DNA of 64,000 nucleotides from a virus, in the IMG/VR virus record IMGVR_UViG_3300048928_000639, positions 1 to 64,000 of that record, one strand, 5' to 3'. Position 1 is the first letter of the stretch, and each line of letters begins with the position of its first letter. The translations under genes and the position numbers were made by a program. The notes beneath the pieces are model-generated. The model was not told the origin of the DNA and did not search any database. It saw only the letters and a program-made list of their open reading frames with translations. This document shows positions 8,131 to 16,805 of this stretch, piece after piece.

Positions 8131-8928
8131 TTAGGATGCGATAGCGAGGATGCGGAGTTTGCGGGTGCGACCGTCGATCTCGGGTCGGTAAGTGACGACC
8201 GAGACGGGCGCGTAGGGCGGACTGATCGTCTTGCCGGTGGTGATGAATGGTGGCTTGACTGAGACGGCTACTAGAGGGGACATCAGAACGACGCGACTCG
8301 ATAGCTCCCCTTCACCGATGGAAAATTGACCGATCGAGGATGAAGCGATTTCGCCATATGGCGTCACCATCGTGATGGTGTTACGTGCGTCGATGTAGTT
8401 GCCGCCGAGGATTGATGGCGGACTAGTCGTAACTGCTACCGATACCGCTGGCGGGCGATTGTTCGAACTGATGGAAATGCCGGGATTGAACCCCGTCACC
8501 ATCACATTGGCTGCGGTAGGAGCAACCGACTTTCCCGCAGTGATAAACGGTGCACTCTTGGTAACTGCGACCGCAGCCGCCCCGGCCGTTACCAGTTTGC
8601 CGGCGGCGACAAGTGGTGCAGCCGTGGATACCGCCACAACAGCAGCGCTAACCGTGACTGTTGCACTGATCTGAATGCTACCGGCTACAGTCATCACCGT
8701 GACTGCGGCAGCGTCTGGTTTGATCGTTGCGCCCGTCAGGATATTCGGCGCGACAAGCGCGACTGTGACGGTTCGCCCGCTGGGGGAAACTGAGCCGCCG
8801 CCATGGATGACCGGCGCCGCAGTGATCGCTGCAACGGCTATACCCGCCGGCGCATAGACAATTGCGTCGGCTACGTCGCCTGATAGTTCGCCAATTGCTC
8901 CTTGGCCTATCGCGTCGAAGCCGATCAT
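8131..8928 (-). CDS. Repeat-containing structural protein near tail fibres
   Basis: 265 aa built of about six to seven degenerate ~28-residue beta repeats of the form V-x-V-x-x-x-A-P-x-I-x-x-G-K, for example APLVAAGKLVTAGAAAVAV and APFITAGKSVAPTAANVMV. The start (FDAIGQGAIGEL) is echoed near the C-terminus (IGQFSIGEGEL). Virtually no Cys or Trp. Probably a fibre-network or baseplate-associated structural protein. No named family recognised. Confidence 0.55.
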   Translation of the reverse strand: MIGFDAIGQGAIGELSGDVADAIVYAPAGIAVAAITAAPVIHGGGSVSPSGRTVTVALVAPNILTGATIKPDAAAVTVMTVAGSIQISATVTVSAAVVAVSTAAPLVAAGKLVTAGAAAVAVTKSAPFITAGKSVAPTAANVMVTGFNPGISISSNNRPPAVSVAVTTSPPSILGGNYIDARNTITMVTPYGEIASSSIGQFSIGEGELSSRVVLMSPLVAVSVKPPFITTGKTISPPYAPVSVVTYRPEIDGRTRKLRILAIAS

Positions 8929-8931
8929 GGC

Positions 8932-9366
8932 TTAATAACTGAACTTTACGATGCCGTTGGTGGCGTCCCAGACAATCTTGAAGTCAGTGGTGTCGCCCGC
9001 CGATTGCGCCTGACCGAAGTCGATATAGACAAGCGGCTTGTTGCTGGTGCTATCGTAAACCAGGGCCGCGTAGGCCGGGCCGATCGAACCGCCGGACGCG
9101 GTCTGCGTGACGTTGTCGGCGGAGAGCACCGCATCGTTGGTGGTGACCTGCGTGACCGCGACCGTGGTCAGGGTCTTGCCGCCAGATGTCCAGCCGTTGC
9201 CCGAGACTTCTTTGGCTCCGGACCCGTCGACCGAAGCTACGGTCGTCTGCGACGCGGTGAAGCTCGCGGTATTGTCCAGGAGTTTAACCTTCACCGTGGT
9301 GTAGGTGACTTCCTTGTTGACGATGAGTTTGACGGTGTGGTCGTAGAGCGACATGGTGACGGCCAT
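8932..9366 (-). CDS. Putative tail/virion protein (144 aa)
   Basis: Begins MAVTMSLYDHTVKLIVNKEV, then a Thr/Ser-rich beta protein ending YIDFGQAQSAGDTTDFKIVW...KFSY. Proteins of this size and pattern recur in siphovirus fibre regions as small decoration or baseplate proteins. It lies 3 nt from the repeat protein downstream. Function inferred from position only. Confidence 0.55.
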   Translation of the reverse strand: MAVTMSLYDHTVKLIVNKEVTYTTVKVKLLDNTASFTASQTTVASVDGSGAKEVSGNGWTSGGKTLTTVAVTQVTTNDAVLSADNVTQTASGGSIGPAYAALVYDSTSNKPLVYIDFGQAQSAGDTTDFKIVWDATNGIVKFSY

Positions 9367-9423
9367 AGGGGAGTCCTTCCGAGCAAGAGCGGTGTCAGTT
9401 CAGGGGATGAAGTAGCTTGGGCG

Positions 9424-10368
9424 TTAGCGGTAACCGGTCAGCGTGATGCCGATGCCAGACAAGGTCGCATCGCGGGGCGTCGGCGCGGCGATGGTGAGAA
9501 TGTCGCCAGGTGCGAATGCTGTATTGGAGGCGCAAGCCAGCGTCGCGAAATTGACCCCGATCGCGAACGTGATCGTCGCGAACTGTGTGCCGTTCTTTTT
9601 CACCGAGTAAACGGCACTGGCGGTCGATGCGATGGTCGCGTGTGCGTAGCTCGCAGCGAGCCCGGCGTAGAACGTCGTTGCCTCCGGGCAGATCCACTTG
9701 AGGACTGTTTCACCCGTGTCCGGTCTGTCGCTGTCATCCATTGCCAGATAGACGGTGTCGCCACCGGCGACGATCTGCGTCCACCATGTTGGACTAGTTG
9801 ACGGAAGGTGATTAAGGTTGCCTGCCTGCAGCGATAGGTACAGTTTGCCACCAAACGAAACGAGCGCCCGCGCGCCGTAGGTCGTCGCTGCACTATACGG
9901 GGTCGAGTCAAACGAGACGGGATTACTGATACCCTGGTAGGCCCAAAGCCCATCGATCTTCAGCCACTCCTTGCCGGTCGACGGCTGACGAGCGTACTGC
10001 CCCTCGTCACCGCGTGACGGGTCCGGTACCAATTCGTCAGGCCCGACGAACCAAAAGAAACCTTCCTTGTTGAGCGCCGCAACGAGCGTCGAGACATCCT
10101 TGGCAGCTTCCACACCAACGACGCGGGACGGAAAGTTCTGGACGATAGTGTAAGCGACGTTGGTCAGCGCGCCGACATGCGGGACCGCCATCGTCAGGTG
10201 CGTGACGTCGGTGACATCAGTGATCTCGATGCCGGGCAGAAGGTTGTTCAAATAGATAGTGTCACCAACCTTGACGTTGGTGCCCGACCAAATGGTCCCG
10301 ACACCAGTGATCATAGCGGAGCCGTCCGACACGGAAACCGTGCCGGTCGTGTAGGTTTGGACGGTCAT
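9424..10368 (-). CDS. Tail fibre protein with carbohydrate-binding-like module
   Basis: 314 aa. The N-terminal ~95 residues form the beta module TGTVSVSDGSAMITGVGTIW known from phage fibre and adhesin proteins. A central segment (YSAATTYGARALVSFGGKLY...SPTWW) has the aromatic pattern of chitin-binding type 5/12 modules (Y..G..V...G..Y......W). The C-terminal ~100 residues look like a beta-sandwich. Likely a host-surface glycan contact. Confidence 0.6.
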   Translation of the reverse strand: MTVQTYTTGTVSVSDGSAMITGVGTIWSGTNVKVGDTIYLNNLLPGIEITDVTDVTHLTMAVPHVGALTNVAYTIVQNFPSRVVGVEAAKDVSTLVAALNKEGFFWFVGPDELVPDPSRGDEGQYARQPSTGKEWLKIDGLWAYQGISNPVSFDSTPYSAATTYGARALVSFGGKLYLSLQAGNLNHLPSTSPTWWTQIVAGGDTVYLAMDDSDRPDTGETVLKWICPEATTFYAGLAASYAHATIASTASAVYSVKKNGTQFATITFAIGVNFATLACASNTAFAPGDILTIAAPTPRDATLSGIGITLTGYR

Positions 10369-10376
10369 GGTGATCC

Positions 10377-10706
10377 TTACGGCGTCGGGATTTCGTCGGG
10401 TGTCGTGGCCGCAGCGATTGCCAGCATGAGCTGCTGTCGCTTCAGTTCGCGCTCGGCGGCATTGTCTGGCTTGCCAGCGACGTCGATAGCAAACGCGATG
10501 GTCGACACGCCGCGCATTTCAGCTTCGGCGGTAAACCATGCGGGAGCCGCGCCGCCAGCAAGCAAAGTCGCTGCAGCGGTTCGTTTAGCGGCGTGAGCCT
10601 GGTCGCGATGCACCTCTTTGGTCGCAAGTGCGTTAAAGTGCTCGTTGATCTTTTCCACCGCAGCGGCGCGGCGCACTGGCATCGAGTCCGGGTTTGTCCG
10701 CCTCAT
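10377..10706 (-). CDS. Hypothetical protein in tail-fibre operon (109 aa)
   Basis: Start ATG at 10706 overlaps the upstream stop (ATGA); a longer frame to 10748 is therefore rejected. The chain is mostly helical and begins MRRTNPDSMPVRRAAAVEKI. Its C-terminal helix KPDNAAERELKRQQLMLAIA ends in TPDEIPTP. Size, helical content and position just before fibre genes are compatible with a fibre assembly chaperone, but no family was recognised. Confidence 0.55.
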   Translation of the reverse strand: MRRTNPDSMPVRRAAAVEKINEHFNALATKEVHRDQAHAAKRTAAATLLAGGAAPAWFTAEAEMRGVSTIAFAIDVAGKPDNAAERELKRQQLMLAIAAATTPDEIPTP

Positions 10707-11128
10707 GCCGTCGCCTCGATGTCCAGTTTGAACGTCTGGTAGGGCCATCGATCGATGATGACCTGCATTTTGCAGGGCACCAGAGATGGCACTTCCAGAT
10801 CGGGGTCGTCGAGGGTTCCGCTATCTATCACGAAGCTGTCTGCCATTACTGCAAAGGTTGCCCCGATCGGGCACCCGCGCAGGATCGCTGCATCCACACC
10901 GCCGGCCTTGATGATCGTCCTGGACACAACAATGAACATCTGCGGGCGCTCTTTCAGCGACCCATTTCGAACGTGCCACTGCTCGGGCGACGGCAACGCC
11001 ATGGTATCTTTCATGACAAATTTGTAGCCTAGGTCGAGCAACTGCTTGTCGTAGCCATCGGGCTCATAGACCTTGTTGGCTTGGGTGATTCGTTCATCTT
11101 CATGGACAGCGAACAGCATCAAATTCAC
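10703..11128 (-). CDS. Putative tail-associated protein (141 aa)
   Basis: GTG at 11128 overlaps the upstream stop (GTGA); an ATG three codons later is the alternative. Sequence MLFAVHEDERITQANKVYEP then mixed alpha/beta with IVVSRTIIKAGGVDAAI and a C-terminal MQVIIDRWPYQTFKLDIEATA. Coupled to the other small fibre-region genes. No recognised family. Confidence 0.5.
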   Translation of the reverse strand: MNLMLFAVHEDERITQANKVYEPDGYDKQLLDLGYKFVMKDTMALPSPEQWHVRNGSLKERPQMFIVVSRTIIKAGGVDAAILRGCPIGATFAVMADSFVIDSGTLDDPDLEVPSLVPCKMQVIIDRWPYQTFKLDIEATA

Positions 11129-11562
11129 CCGATGTTTCTGAAGATGCAGAAATTCACATATATCGTGGAGTCGAATATGAGAACGCCGTCGCGATATACG
11201 TTGCGTGAAAAATTGATCGCAAAAAACTGGTTGCTTGCGATGATGCCGCCGAAGCCCGCATTGCCGGTGTCGTGATAAACCGTTTTCGACACGTCAAATG
11301 AGTTGCGACCGCTGACCACAAAGATCGGAGACTGCCCCGCGGGCGACGCGATCACAGCAGGACCGGGAGTTACCCACGCTGGGGCGAGATTGTCTGGCTC
11401 TAAGGGAGTGGCGACTACGTAGCCCGTTCCCCAAATCCGAAGCGGAGACTGGTTTCCGTCGAACAACAGATCAAACTTGTCCGCAGACCCAGCATCCGTG
11501 CTGCCGCCGCTCACCCTGAACGGTGATGCGCTGCTACCTTGCAGAACAACTCGGCGGCTCAC
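11125..11562 (-). CDS. Putative virion-associated beta protein (145 aa)
   Basis: ATG at 11562 overlaps the upstream stop. Beta-rich chain starting MSRRVVLQGSSASPFRVSGG; contains DKFDLLFDGNQSPLRIWGTG and a C-terminal aromatic segment (STIYVNFCIFRNIG). Position between the J-like tip protein and the fibres suggests a tail-tip accessory protein. Confidence 0.5.
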   Translation of the reverse strand: MSRRVVLQGSSASPFRVSGGSTDAGSADKFDLLFDGNQSPLRIWGTGYVVATPLEPDNLAPAWVTPGPAVIASPAGQSPIFVVSGRNSFDVSKTVYHDTGNAGFGGIIASNQFFAINFSRNVYRDGVLIFDSTIYVNFCIFRNIG

Positions 11563-11960
11563 CCAAGCACCTGATTGTATACCGCATATGTCATTTTTGT
11601 TGGTCCGCTAAGAGTCATGGACGCGCCACCGCCGTTGATCGTCGCCGATGAGGCAGCGTGTGTATAACTACCCATTGCGGAGGGAGATGGCCGAAGCGGA
11701 CCGACATAACTCTCGTATCCGAAGATGCCGTCCATGCTGCTATAGCTTGTGAGAAACACAATTGGCACTCGCGTCAATCCGAGCGCTACGGTTGTCGATC
11801 CGCCGACATACCCGAGCATAAGAAGCTGTGCGACTTTGCTCGAAATGTTTAGGATAAGCTGTTCGTCGCTGGCCGTCAGTGCGTCGATCCCAGCGGGGGA
11901 AACGAATACGCCCATTTCACCATTGGCTCGCTTTCCAACGACTGCGCGCCGAACTGTCAT
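11559..11960 (-). CDS. Tail-region protein, paralogue of the next upstream gene
   Basis: 133 aa beginning MTVRRAVVGKRANGEMGVFV. The first ~25 residues match the neighbour at 11957-12337 (MAVRRAILGKYNDGTFGLRC) position by position in the pattern VRRA-hydrophobic-GK-x2-(D/N)G-x2-G. The remaining sequence is beta-rich with VPIVFLTSYSSMDG and YESYVGPLRPSPS. Adjacent duplication of a small tip/fibre protein is the likely origin. Confidence 0.55.
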   Translation of the reverse strand: MTVRRAVVGKRANGEMGVFVSPAGIDALTASDEQLILNISSKVAQLLMLGYVGGSTTVALGLTRVPIVFLTSYSSMDGIFGYESYVGPLRPSPSAMGSYTHAASSATINGGGASMTLSGPTKMTYAVYNQVLG

Positions 11961-12337
11961 TGTACAGGTGCCGGGATGCGCCAGACGAGATACACCAGGC
12001 CAAAGGTGCCGCTGGCCGCCTGTGCGACGAACCCGTCCGTAGAAATGTTAGACCCGTTGAAGCCAGAGACTGTCGCCGAAATGTAGTCATCATAGACTGT
12101 CGTCCCATCGAGCCTGCGTACTTCCATAAATGGCTTGTACCCAAGGTTCGGGAACGGGATCTTGGAAAAACTGGACGTCGCGATACCAACCTGATGTATC
12201 TTTGCGATGTCCGTCCAGTTGGAGTCGAACGACATCTGGTCATCCGAGCCAAACGCGGCGTCTGCTCCCGGTAGCGAGCAGCGAAGCCCGAACGTGCCGT
12301 CGTTGTACTTTCCGAGGATCGCGCGGCGAACTGCCAT
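11957..12337 (-). CDS. Tail-region protein, paralogue of the next downstream gene
   Basis: 126 aa. Shares its N-terminal module with 11559-11960 and has the same overall plan (KIHQVGIATSSFSKIPFPNL then FMEVRRLDGTTVYDDY). The start overlaps the J-like protein stop by one base. Likely a small structural protein of the tail tip; function not known. Confidence 0.55.
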   Translation of the reverse strand: MAVRRAILGKYNDGTFGLRCSLPGADAAFGSDDQMSFDSNWTDIAKIHQVGIATSSFSKIPFPNLGYKPFMEVRRLDGTTVYDDYISATVSGFNGSNISTDGFVAQAASGTFGLVYLVWRIPAPVQ

Positions 12338-14904
12338 CAGGATCCCCAGATTTCGATACGGTCGTTCGTGAAACTCAGGACGAGGCCGCCTGTGGTACCA
12401 GAAATTGTTCCGTCGACAGTCGCGTTGCCAAAGTGAGCAGAGATGGCGGTGAGGCTGCCGACACTGATCTTGCTTGCAGTCACCGACCCGTCGAATAGCG
12501 CGTCGCCGCGGATTCCGACCTTCGCAACACCGTTGACATTTGCCACAGTGAAGATTGGAACGGCGGCACCCCCGCTGACACCCGGAGCCGATACCTGGAA
12601 CTTGTCCACGGTAACAGTGAACGACGAGATGGTTGACCCGCCATTGAACAGTTGAAATCCGGTCGCATAGCCATTGACGTCGAGCGTGACGCCGTAGGCA
12701 GCGGCAGCATATCCGTCCAGCGTGGCGATAGCCGTGGACACGCTGTGTACGCTTGAGAACGACGGCCCAAACGTCGCCGCCACCGTCACCTCATAATTCG
12801 CCAGCGCCGTCTGCGTATCGACGGCCACGGTACGGACTTCAGCGATTTCAGCTTTGGCGGTGCCGGCCGTAGCGAACAGTTGGGTCCGCACTTCCTTTTT
12901 ATTGATGTCAGTCCGCGCAGAAGTTTGAGACACAAGTGCCGCGATCTGTGCCAGACCGGTGTCGATCTTGTCGTTCAAGTAGTCTTGAACTTCGGTGACT
13001 TGCTTCTTAAGAGCGGCATCGAAGTCGACAAGCGAGAGCAGTGCGTTGGGCGTGGTGACGTCCAGCCAGTCGGACGGGAATACATCGCGCGGCGAACTCG
13101 GGATGTATTGACCCTGCGCCTGGTACTGGAAATTCGGCAGCAGGTTCTGCGAAATGATGATCGCACCAGCGGACAGGAAGTCCGTGCGCCCTTGGTGGAC
13201 AATCTCGTGATCGGACTTCCGGCGTATCGAAAACGCGACACCGGACACGCCCGCAAGACTACCGTCCCATGATAGCCGGATTGCCGGCCGCCGCGACAGT
13301 CCATCGTCATCCTTGATCGTGTAGGGCTCGGCAAACCAGTCGACGATTCCTTGCGGTGCCGGTCGCGGAAAAACGGTCGGACCTGTCGGAAACCCTTGGA
13401 AATCGGTGTTATGGTCCCAATCGTAGTCGGTCGGATCGACCTCGGTTAGATGCAGGATAACGTCGAGGTTTGCTTTGTCGGTGCCGGCATCGGCGCGAAA
13501 CAGTTTGTCCGTGTACCCATTGCGGACCGATGTCCAGGTGCCGACGTCGCCGGGCTCGACAATCCAATATTGCGGCGGGAATGCCAGAACGTGCGTGCGG
13601 GCGCGCTGCGCTTCGTCGAGTGCCGAGCGCATCAGGCGCTGGACCTGCGCCGAGTATGGCACCATGTCGAACGACGGATTGGCCAATAGCCGGCGACTGC
13701 CATCGCGTGCTTCCAGATCCGACCGATAGTACGGCGGCGCGACCTTCTGCGCCCATCCTTCGGCAGGGTAGGGGTATGACGCCGTGATGCCGTTGATGCT
13801 GTCGGCGAGGCCAAAGAACGGCTTGTAGGTCTGCTCCTCGGTGGACAGCAGATCGCCATCGGTCCACGAGAACGTCGGGCTGTCCGGAGCGCCGAGGTGG
13901 ATCTTGTAGAAGCCGCCGATCTCCGAGACGCGTCCTTGGCAAGCGGTCAGGAACGCTTCAACTGCGTTGGCAATCTGCGCGTCAACATTGACCTGACCAC
14001 CGGAACGGTAGGTCGGCTCCATACCGGTCTGGCCTTGAATCGCAGCGCGGCATTTCGCGATCTGCGTGATCCAGTTGACGGCGGGCAGCCGCGCGCCGAC
14101 CATCGACTGCAGGCCATAGAGCCAGACGCCGTTGTAGGTGACGCCGCGCAGGAGATTGTAAATCTGGACAGCAGGGAAGTTGTCGCCGTCACCGCCCCAT
14201 GTGGACTTGTCCGACCAGCGGTGCGAACCGGACCCGCCATTCGTGCTATCCTTGCTCGGGTCATAGAGCGGAATACCGGACACGGCGAACTTGTAGGCAG
14301 GAAACCCGGTAAACAACGTGTCGTTGACCAGGGCCGTGCAGACGACGTAGGCGATGCCAGTGCCAATGCGCGTCGAAGGGTAGGGACGGTCAAAACTGGC
14401 GACGCTGGTCTGCAGGAACGAGTCCGCTGTGGTCTGCGTGCCGTCGTAATACTTGACCCACAGGTGGTCTTTGCCATCCTTGAAATACTGAGTAACCGGT
14501 GCGCCGAGATTGCCATCCACCACGGGGCCAAGCGTGCAGAGTTCGCCGTTGATCCACACTTCCTGCAGCGTGCCACCAGGTAAATCCGACAGGGCGATAA
14601 CCTGCGTGAAATATGCGTTTGGCGTCTCGCCGTCGTTGCCCCATGTGTTCGCGTAGACGAGCGAACCGGCCGTGGCGCTGTAGCCCATGTTGAACGAACG
14701 CGGGACCGTGCCGCCGGACTGCAGCGTTCCCTGCAGGGAGAAATGGTTCGCGGTCGCGGCTTCGGCCTGACTCGTGTTGCCGGACAGCGCCTTGGCGACG
14801 TAGCTGATGCCAATGGACAGCGCGGCGGATAGAGCGAATGACGCTACCGACGAGACCGTGAAGAACGCCGCAGCGGCTGTTGCTATGGCCGTAAAAAAGG
14901 GCAT
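12337..14904 (-). CDS. Tail tip attachment protein J-like (host specificity)
   Basis: 855 aa. An N-terminal hydrophobic Ala-rich stretch (~1-40) is followed by the central J-type region with ISYVAKALSGNTSQAEAAT and SFNMGYSATAGSLVYANTWG. Next come fibronectin-like and beta-sandwich segments (AGVSGVAFSIRRKSDHEIVH), a coiled-coil (LDFDAALKKQVTEVQDYLND; AQIAALVSQTSARTD) and a C-terminal collagen-like/beta region with SASKISVGSLTAISAHFGNA. Size and position after the tape measure fit the central tip protein of siphoviruses. It directs host recognition and carries the fibres. Confidence 0.8.
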   Translation of the reverse strand: MPFFTAIATAAAAFFTVSSVASFALSAALSIGISYVAKALSGNTSQAEAATANHFSLQGTLQSGGTVPRSFNMGYSATAGSLVYANTWGNDGETPNAYFTQVIALSDLPGGTLQEVWINGELCTLGPVVDGNLGAPVTQYFKDGKDHLWVKYYDGTQTTADSFLQTSVASFDRPYPSTRIGTGIAYVVCTALVNDTLFTGFPAYKFAVSGIPLYDPSKDSTNGGSGSHRWSDKSTWGGDGDNFPAVQIYNLLRGVTYNGVWLYGLQSMVGARLPAVNWITQIAKCRAAIQGQTGMEPTYRSGGQVNVDAQIANAVEAFLTACQGRVSEIGGFYKIHLGAPDSPTFSWTDGDLLSTEEQTYKPFFGLADSINGITASYPYPAEGWAQKVAPPYYRSDLEARDGSRRLLANPSFDMVPYSAQVQRLMRSALDEAQRARTHVLAFPPQYWIVEPGDVGTWTSVRNGYTDKLFRADAGTDKANLDVILHLTEVDPTDYDWDHNTDFQGFPTGPTVFPRPAPQGIVDWFAEPYTIKDDDGLSRRPAIRLSWDGSLAGVSGVAFSIRRKSDHEIVHQGRTDFLSAGAIIISQNLLPNFQYQAQGQYIPSSPRDVFPSDWLDVTTPNALLSLVDFDAALKKQVTEVQDYLNDKIDTGLAQIAALVSQTSARTDINKKEVRTQLFATAGTAKAEIAEVRTVAVDTQTALANYEVTVAATFGPSFSSVHSVSTAIATLDGYAAAAYGVTLDVNGYATGFQLFNGGSTISSFTVTVDKFQVSAPGVSGGAAVPIFTVANVNGVAKVGIRGDALFDGSVTASKISVGSLTAISAHFGNATVDGTISGTTGGLVLSFTNDRIEIWGS

Positions 14905-14907
14905 ACG

Positions 14908-15372
14908 TTACAGGCCCTTCAGATAGTGCACTTCAGCGCCGCGATAACCGCGTCGTGCGTAGAGTTTGCCAACGGCAGGATCGTCGCCCATGCCCGCCAC
15001 GCCAGCGAACGCGCAACCTTGACCCCGTGCCCACGTTTCATAGGCGTCAAGCATTCGAACGGCAGCGGTGCCGCCGCGGTGCGCTGGCTCAATCCACCAC
15101 AGCGATTCCTTGGCCACGCGCACGGGGCCGTAGGGGTGTTGGAAAGCCGTCACCATTAGAATGCCTTGCGCCACCCCCTCCACATCGTGGAGGAAGCACG
15201 CGGCGTTGCGGGACTTGAGGTGCAGCAGAAACAGCCGCTCCGCGCAGGCAGCGTCGAATGGAAAGACGAAGCCGGACACACCGGTCGCCGAGTCGAAGCC
15301 AGCGCCCTCGCGGCTATTGCGCAGCAGTTCAACGACGCGGGCGGTATCCGCTGTCGTCGCGCGACGGATCAA
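14908..15372 (-). CDS. GNAT-family N-acetyltransferase
   Basis: 154 aa if started at the TTG (15372) whose bases overlap the upstream stop (TTGA); the frame extends further upstream but would then lie inside the tail gene. N-terminal IRRATTADTARVVELLRNS, central beta strands (ACFLHDVEGVAQGILMVTAF), then the acetyl-CoA loop-like AHRGGTAAVRMLDAYETWA and C-terminal KLYARRGYRGAEVHYLKGL. GNAT proteins are regularly seen beside tail-tip genes of siphoviruses; the acceptor is unknown. Confidence 0.8.
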   Translation of the reverse strand: MIRRATTADTARVVELLRNSREGAGFDSATGVSGFVFPFDAACAERLFLLHLKSRNAACFLHDVEGVAQGILMVTAFQHPYGPVRVAKESLWWIEPAHRGGTAAVRMLDAYETWARGQGCAFAGVAGMGDDPAVGKLYARRGYRGAEVHYLKGL

Positions 15373-16052
15373 GGCTTGAACGCCATATTGAGCGCCTGTC
15401 CGATACCCGGCGGCGCACTGGACACGACGCCACTCGCCTTGCCCCAAAAGTGCTGCCACTCGCCAACGACCGAGACGTCCGCGTAGAACGTGTCGCCGGG
15501 TGCGCGCAGTTGCTGGCTGGCGTCGGAGCGCGTGTCGGAATTCGACCGCGTCATTTCCTGCGTATGGCTGGTGCAGGTGAGGGTGACCGCCGCGCCTTCG
15601 TCGTTTTCTTTGGGGGTGGTAATTTCGATGTTGTCGATGAAACCGACGAACCGGGGTGGCGCCGGCGCAACCAGGGTCTGCGTGTCCGGGTCATAGATGC
15701 CGCGGAAAATCTGGACCTTGCCGAACTTGCACTCATAGGTGCGAATGAGATCGTTGGCGCGATCATCTTCCGGCGACAGCGTGATCGTGACGTTCTGGAC
15801 CGTGAGGTTCGACACAAGTGGGATGTCGCTGATTTGAATCAGCGAGCCGGCGCCGAAAAATGTGCGGCTGGTGCTACCCCCGGTCTCGGGGTCAATCACG
15901 TCGACCGTGGTGCTACCGACGTCTGACCAATAGCCGTCGTAGACGGGCTCGCCAGTGATGCGGTCCTTGACCTCCAGCCAGAGGAAGTCGCGAGCCTCAA
16001 GGGCGCGGGCTTGGAGGGCGGCGTAAACTTCAGACGAGACTTCGCGGGTCAT
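15369..16052 (-). CDS. Minor tail protein (tail tip, L-like)
   Basis: 227 aa. MTREVSSEVYAALQARALEA then beta-rich DFLWLEVKDRITGEPVYDGY, with repeated VTIT/TLTCT strands. This pattern and the position between the distal-tail protein and the J-like protein fit the L or DUF2163-type minor tail proteins that connect tail tube and tip. It is the first gene after promoter cassette P3. Confidence 0.6.
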   Translation of the reverse strand: MTREVSSEVYAALQARALEARDFLWLEVKDRITGEPVYDGYWSDVGSTTVDVIDPETGGSTSRTFFGAGSLIQISDIPLVSNLTVQNVTITLSPEDDRANDLIRTYECKFGKVQIFRGIYDPDTQTLVAPAPPRFVGFIDNIEITTPKENDEGAAVTLTCTSHTQEMTRSNSDTRSDASQQLRAPGDTFYADVSVVGEWQHFWGKASGVVSSAPPGIGQALNMAFKP

Positions 16053-16115
16053 GGAATGGTGACCTCGCGGCTCGGGTAGGGTAGGGTGTGCCGGACGCTA
16101 GTCTACGGCTCGCAG

Positions 16116-16167
16116 ACCGTAACAGATTGACTACCCGATGTCAAATTATCTTGAGAGGCAAGATTAA
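16116..16167 (-). promoter_or_regulatory. Promoter-operator cassette P3 (variant)
   Basis: The palindrome (16145-16167) has TTGCCT in place of TTGACT, so GANTC is lost (GAGGC). A separate -35 TTGACA lies just downstream (16139-16144 on the plus strand), 17 bp from TACGGT (16116-16121). Heads the J/fibre unit. Confidence 0.7.
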
Positions 16168-16805
16168 ACCGCCTGCACGACCTTGAAGCTGACCAGGCTC
16201 GATGTGTTGTCATTCATCCGTGGCGAGATCGACCCCGGCTGGAGACAGAACAGCCCCCGTGGCGACTTCAGGCGCACCGCGGCGCCCACCGTCCAGCCCG
16301 GTCGGATGAACGGGCGCACCTCGAATTGCGCCGTCGTCCCCGCGCCGTTGGCGGTTACCGCTTCCATGACCTGGTGCAGCGCGCGGCTACCGGCGTAGTC
16401 GAACGACAGGAAGCAGCCGACGGACAGTTGCATGCCGGCATCGAGCCCTGATAGCGCCAATGCCTTGTTGTTCGCGTTGACCGAAGCGAGCACGCCGGTG
16501 TCACCGAATGCGCCGGTCGGATAGGCGCGGGGGTACTGTGCAGCCGCGCGCATGTCACCAGCCTCGAACAGGTTGGTGACCCCGTCGAGGCTATTCAGCA
16601 TCGCCTCGTAGGCCAGCGCGTCGGCGTTGGACATCGGGACCGTGGTGAATTCGCCTGACCAGATGCCGCTGCCCATCGACTTGCCGATCGTGCGCCCGTA
16701 GGCGGTGCGGCTGAGTTCTTGCCGCGTCACCAGTTGCAGGGGGACGGTTTCCGCTGAGAAGTCGACGGCGGTCATGATGTCGGTGCGCGGGAATGTGAGG
16801 GTCAT
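16164..16805 (-). CDS. Distal tail / minor tail protein
   Basis: 213 aa. MTLTFPRTDIMTAVDFSAET followed by beta segments GIWSGEFTTVPMSNADALAY and FIRPGWTVGAAVRLKSPRGL. This layout is shared by minor tail proteins encoded directly after the tape measure in alphaproteobacterial siphoviruses. ATGA overlap with the tape-measure stop. Confidence 0.65.
   Translation of the reverse strand: MTLTFPRTDIMTAVDFSAETVPLQLVTRQELSRTAYGRTIGKSMGSGIWSGEFTTVPMSNADALAYEAMLNSLDGVTNLFEAGDMRAAAQYPRAYPTGAFGDTGVLASVNANNKALALSGLDAGMQLSVGCFLSFDYAGSRALHQVMEAVTANGAGTTAQFEVRPFIRPGWTVGAAVRLKSPRGLFCLQPGSISPRMNDNTSSLVSFKVVQAV

Noticed and set aside
8902-9801. A 299-codon plus-strand open frame opposite tail fibre genes
   Set aside because: Composition (Arg/Gly/Asp-rich) is typical for a shadow of the real minus-strand frames at 8932 and 9424.
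13897-14583. 228-codon plus-strand frame inside the J-like gene
   Set aside because: Antisense to a convincing tail-tip protein; no ribosome site or family.
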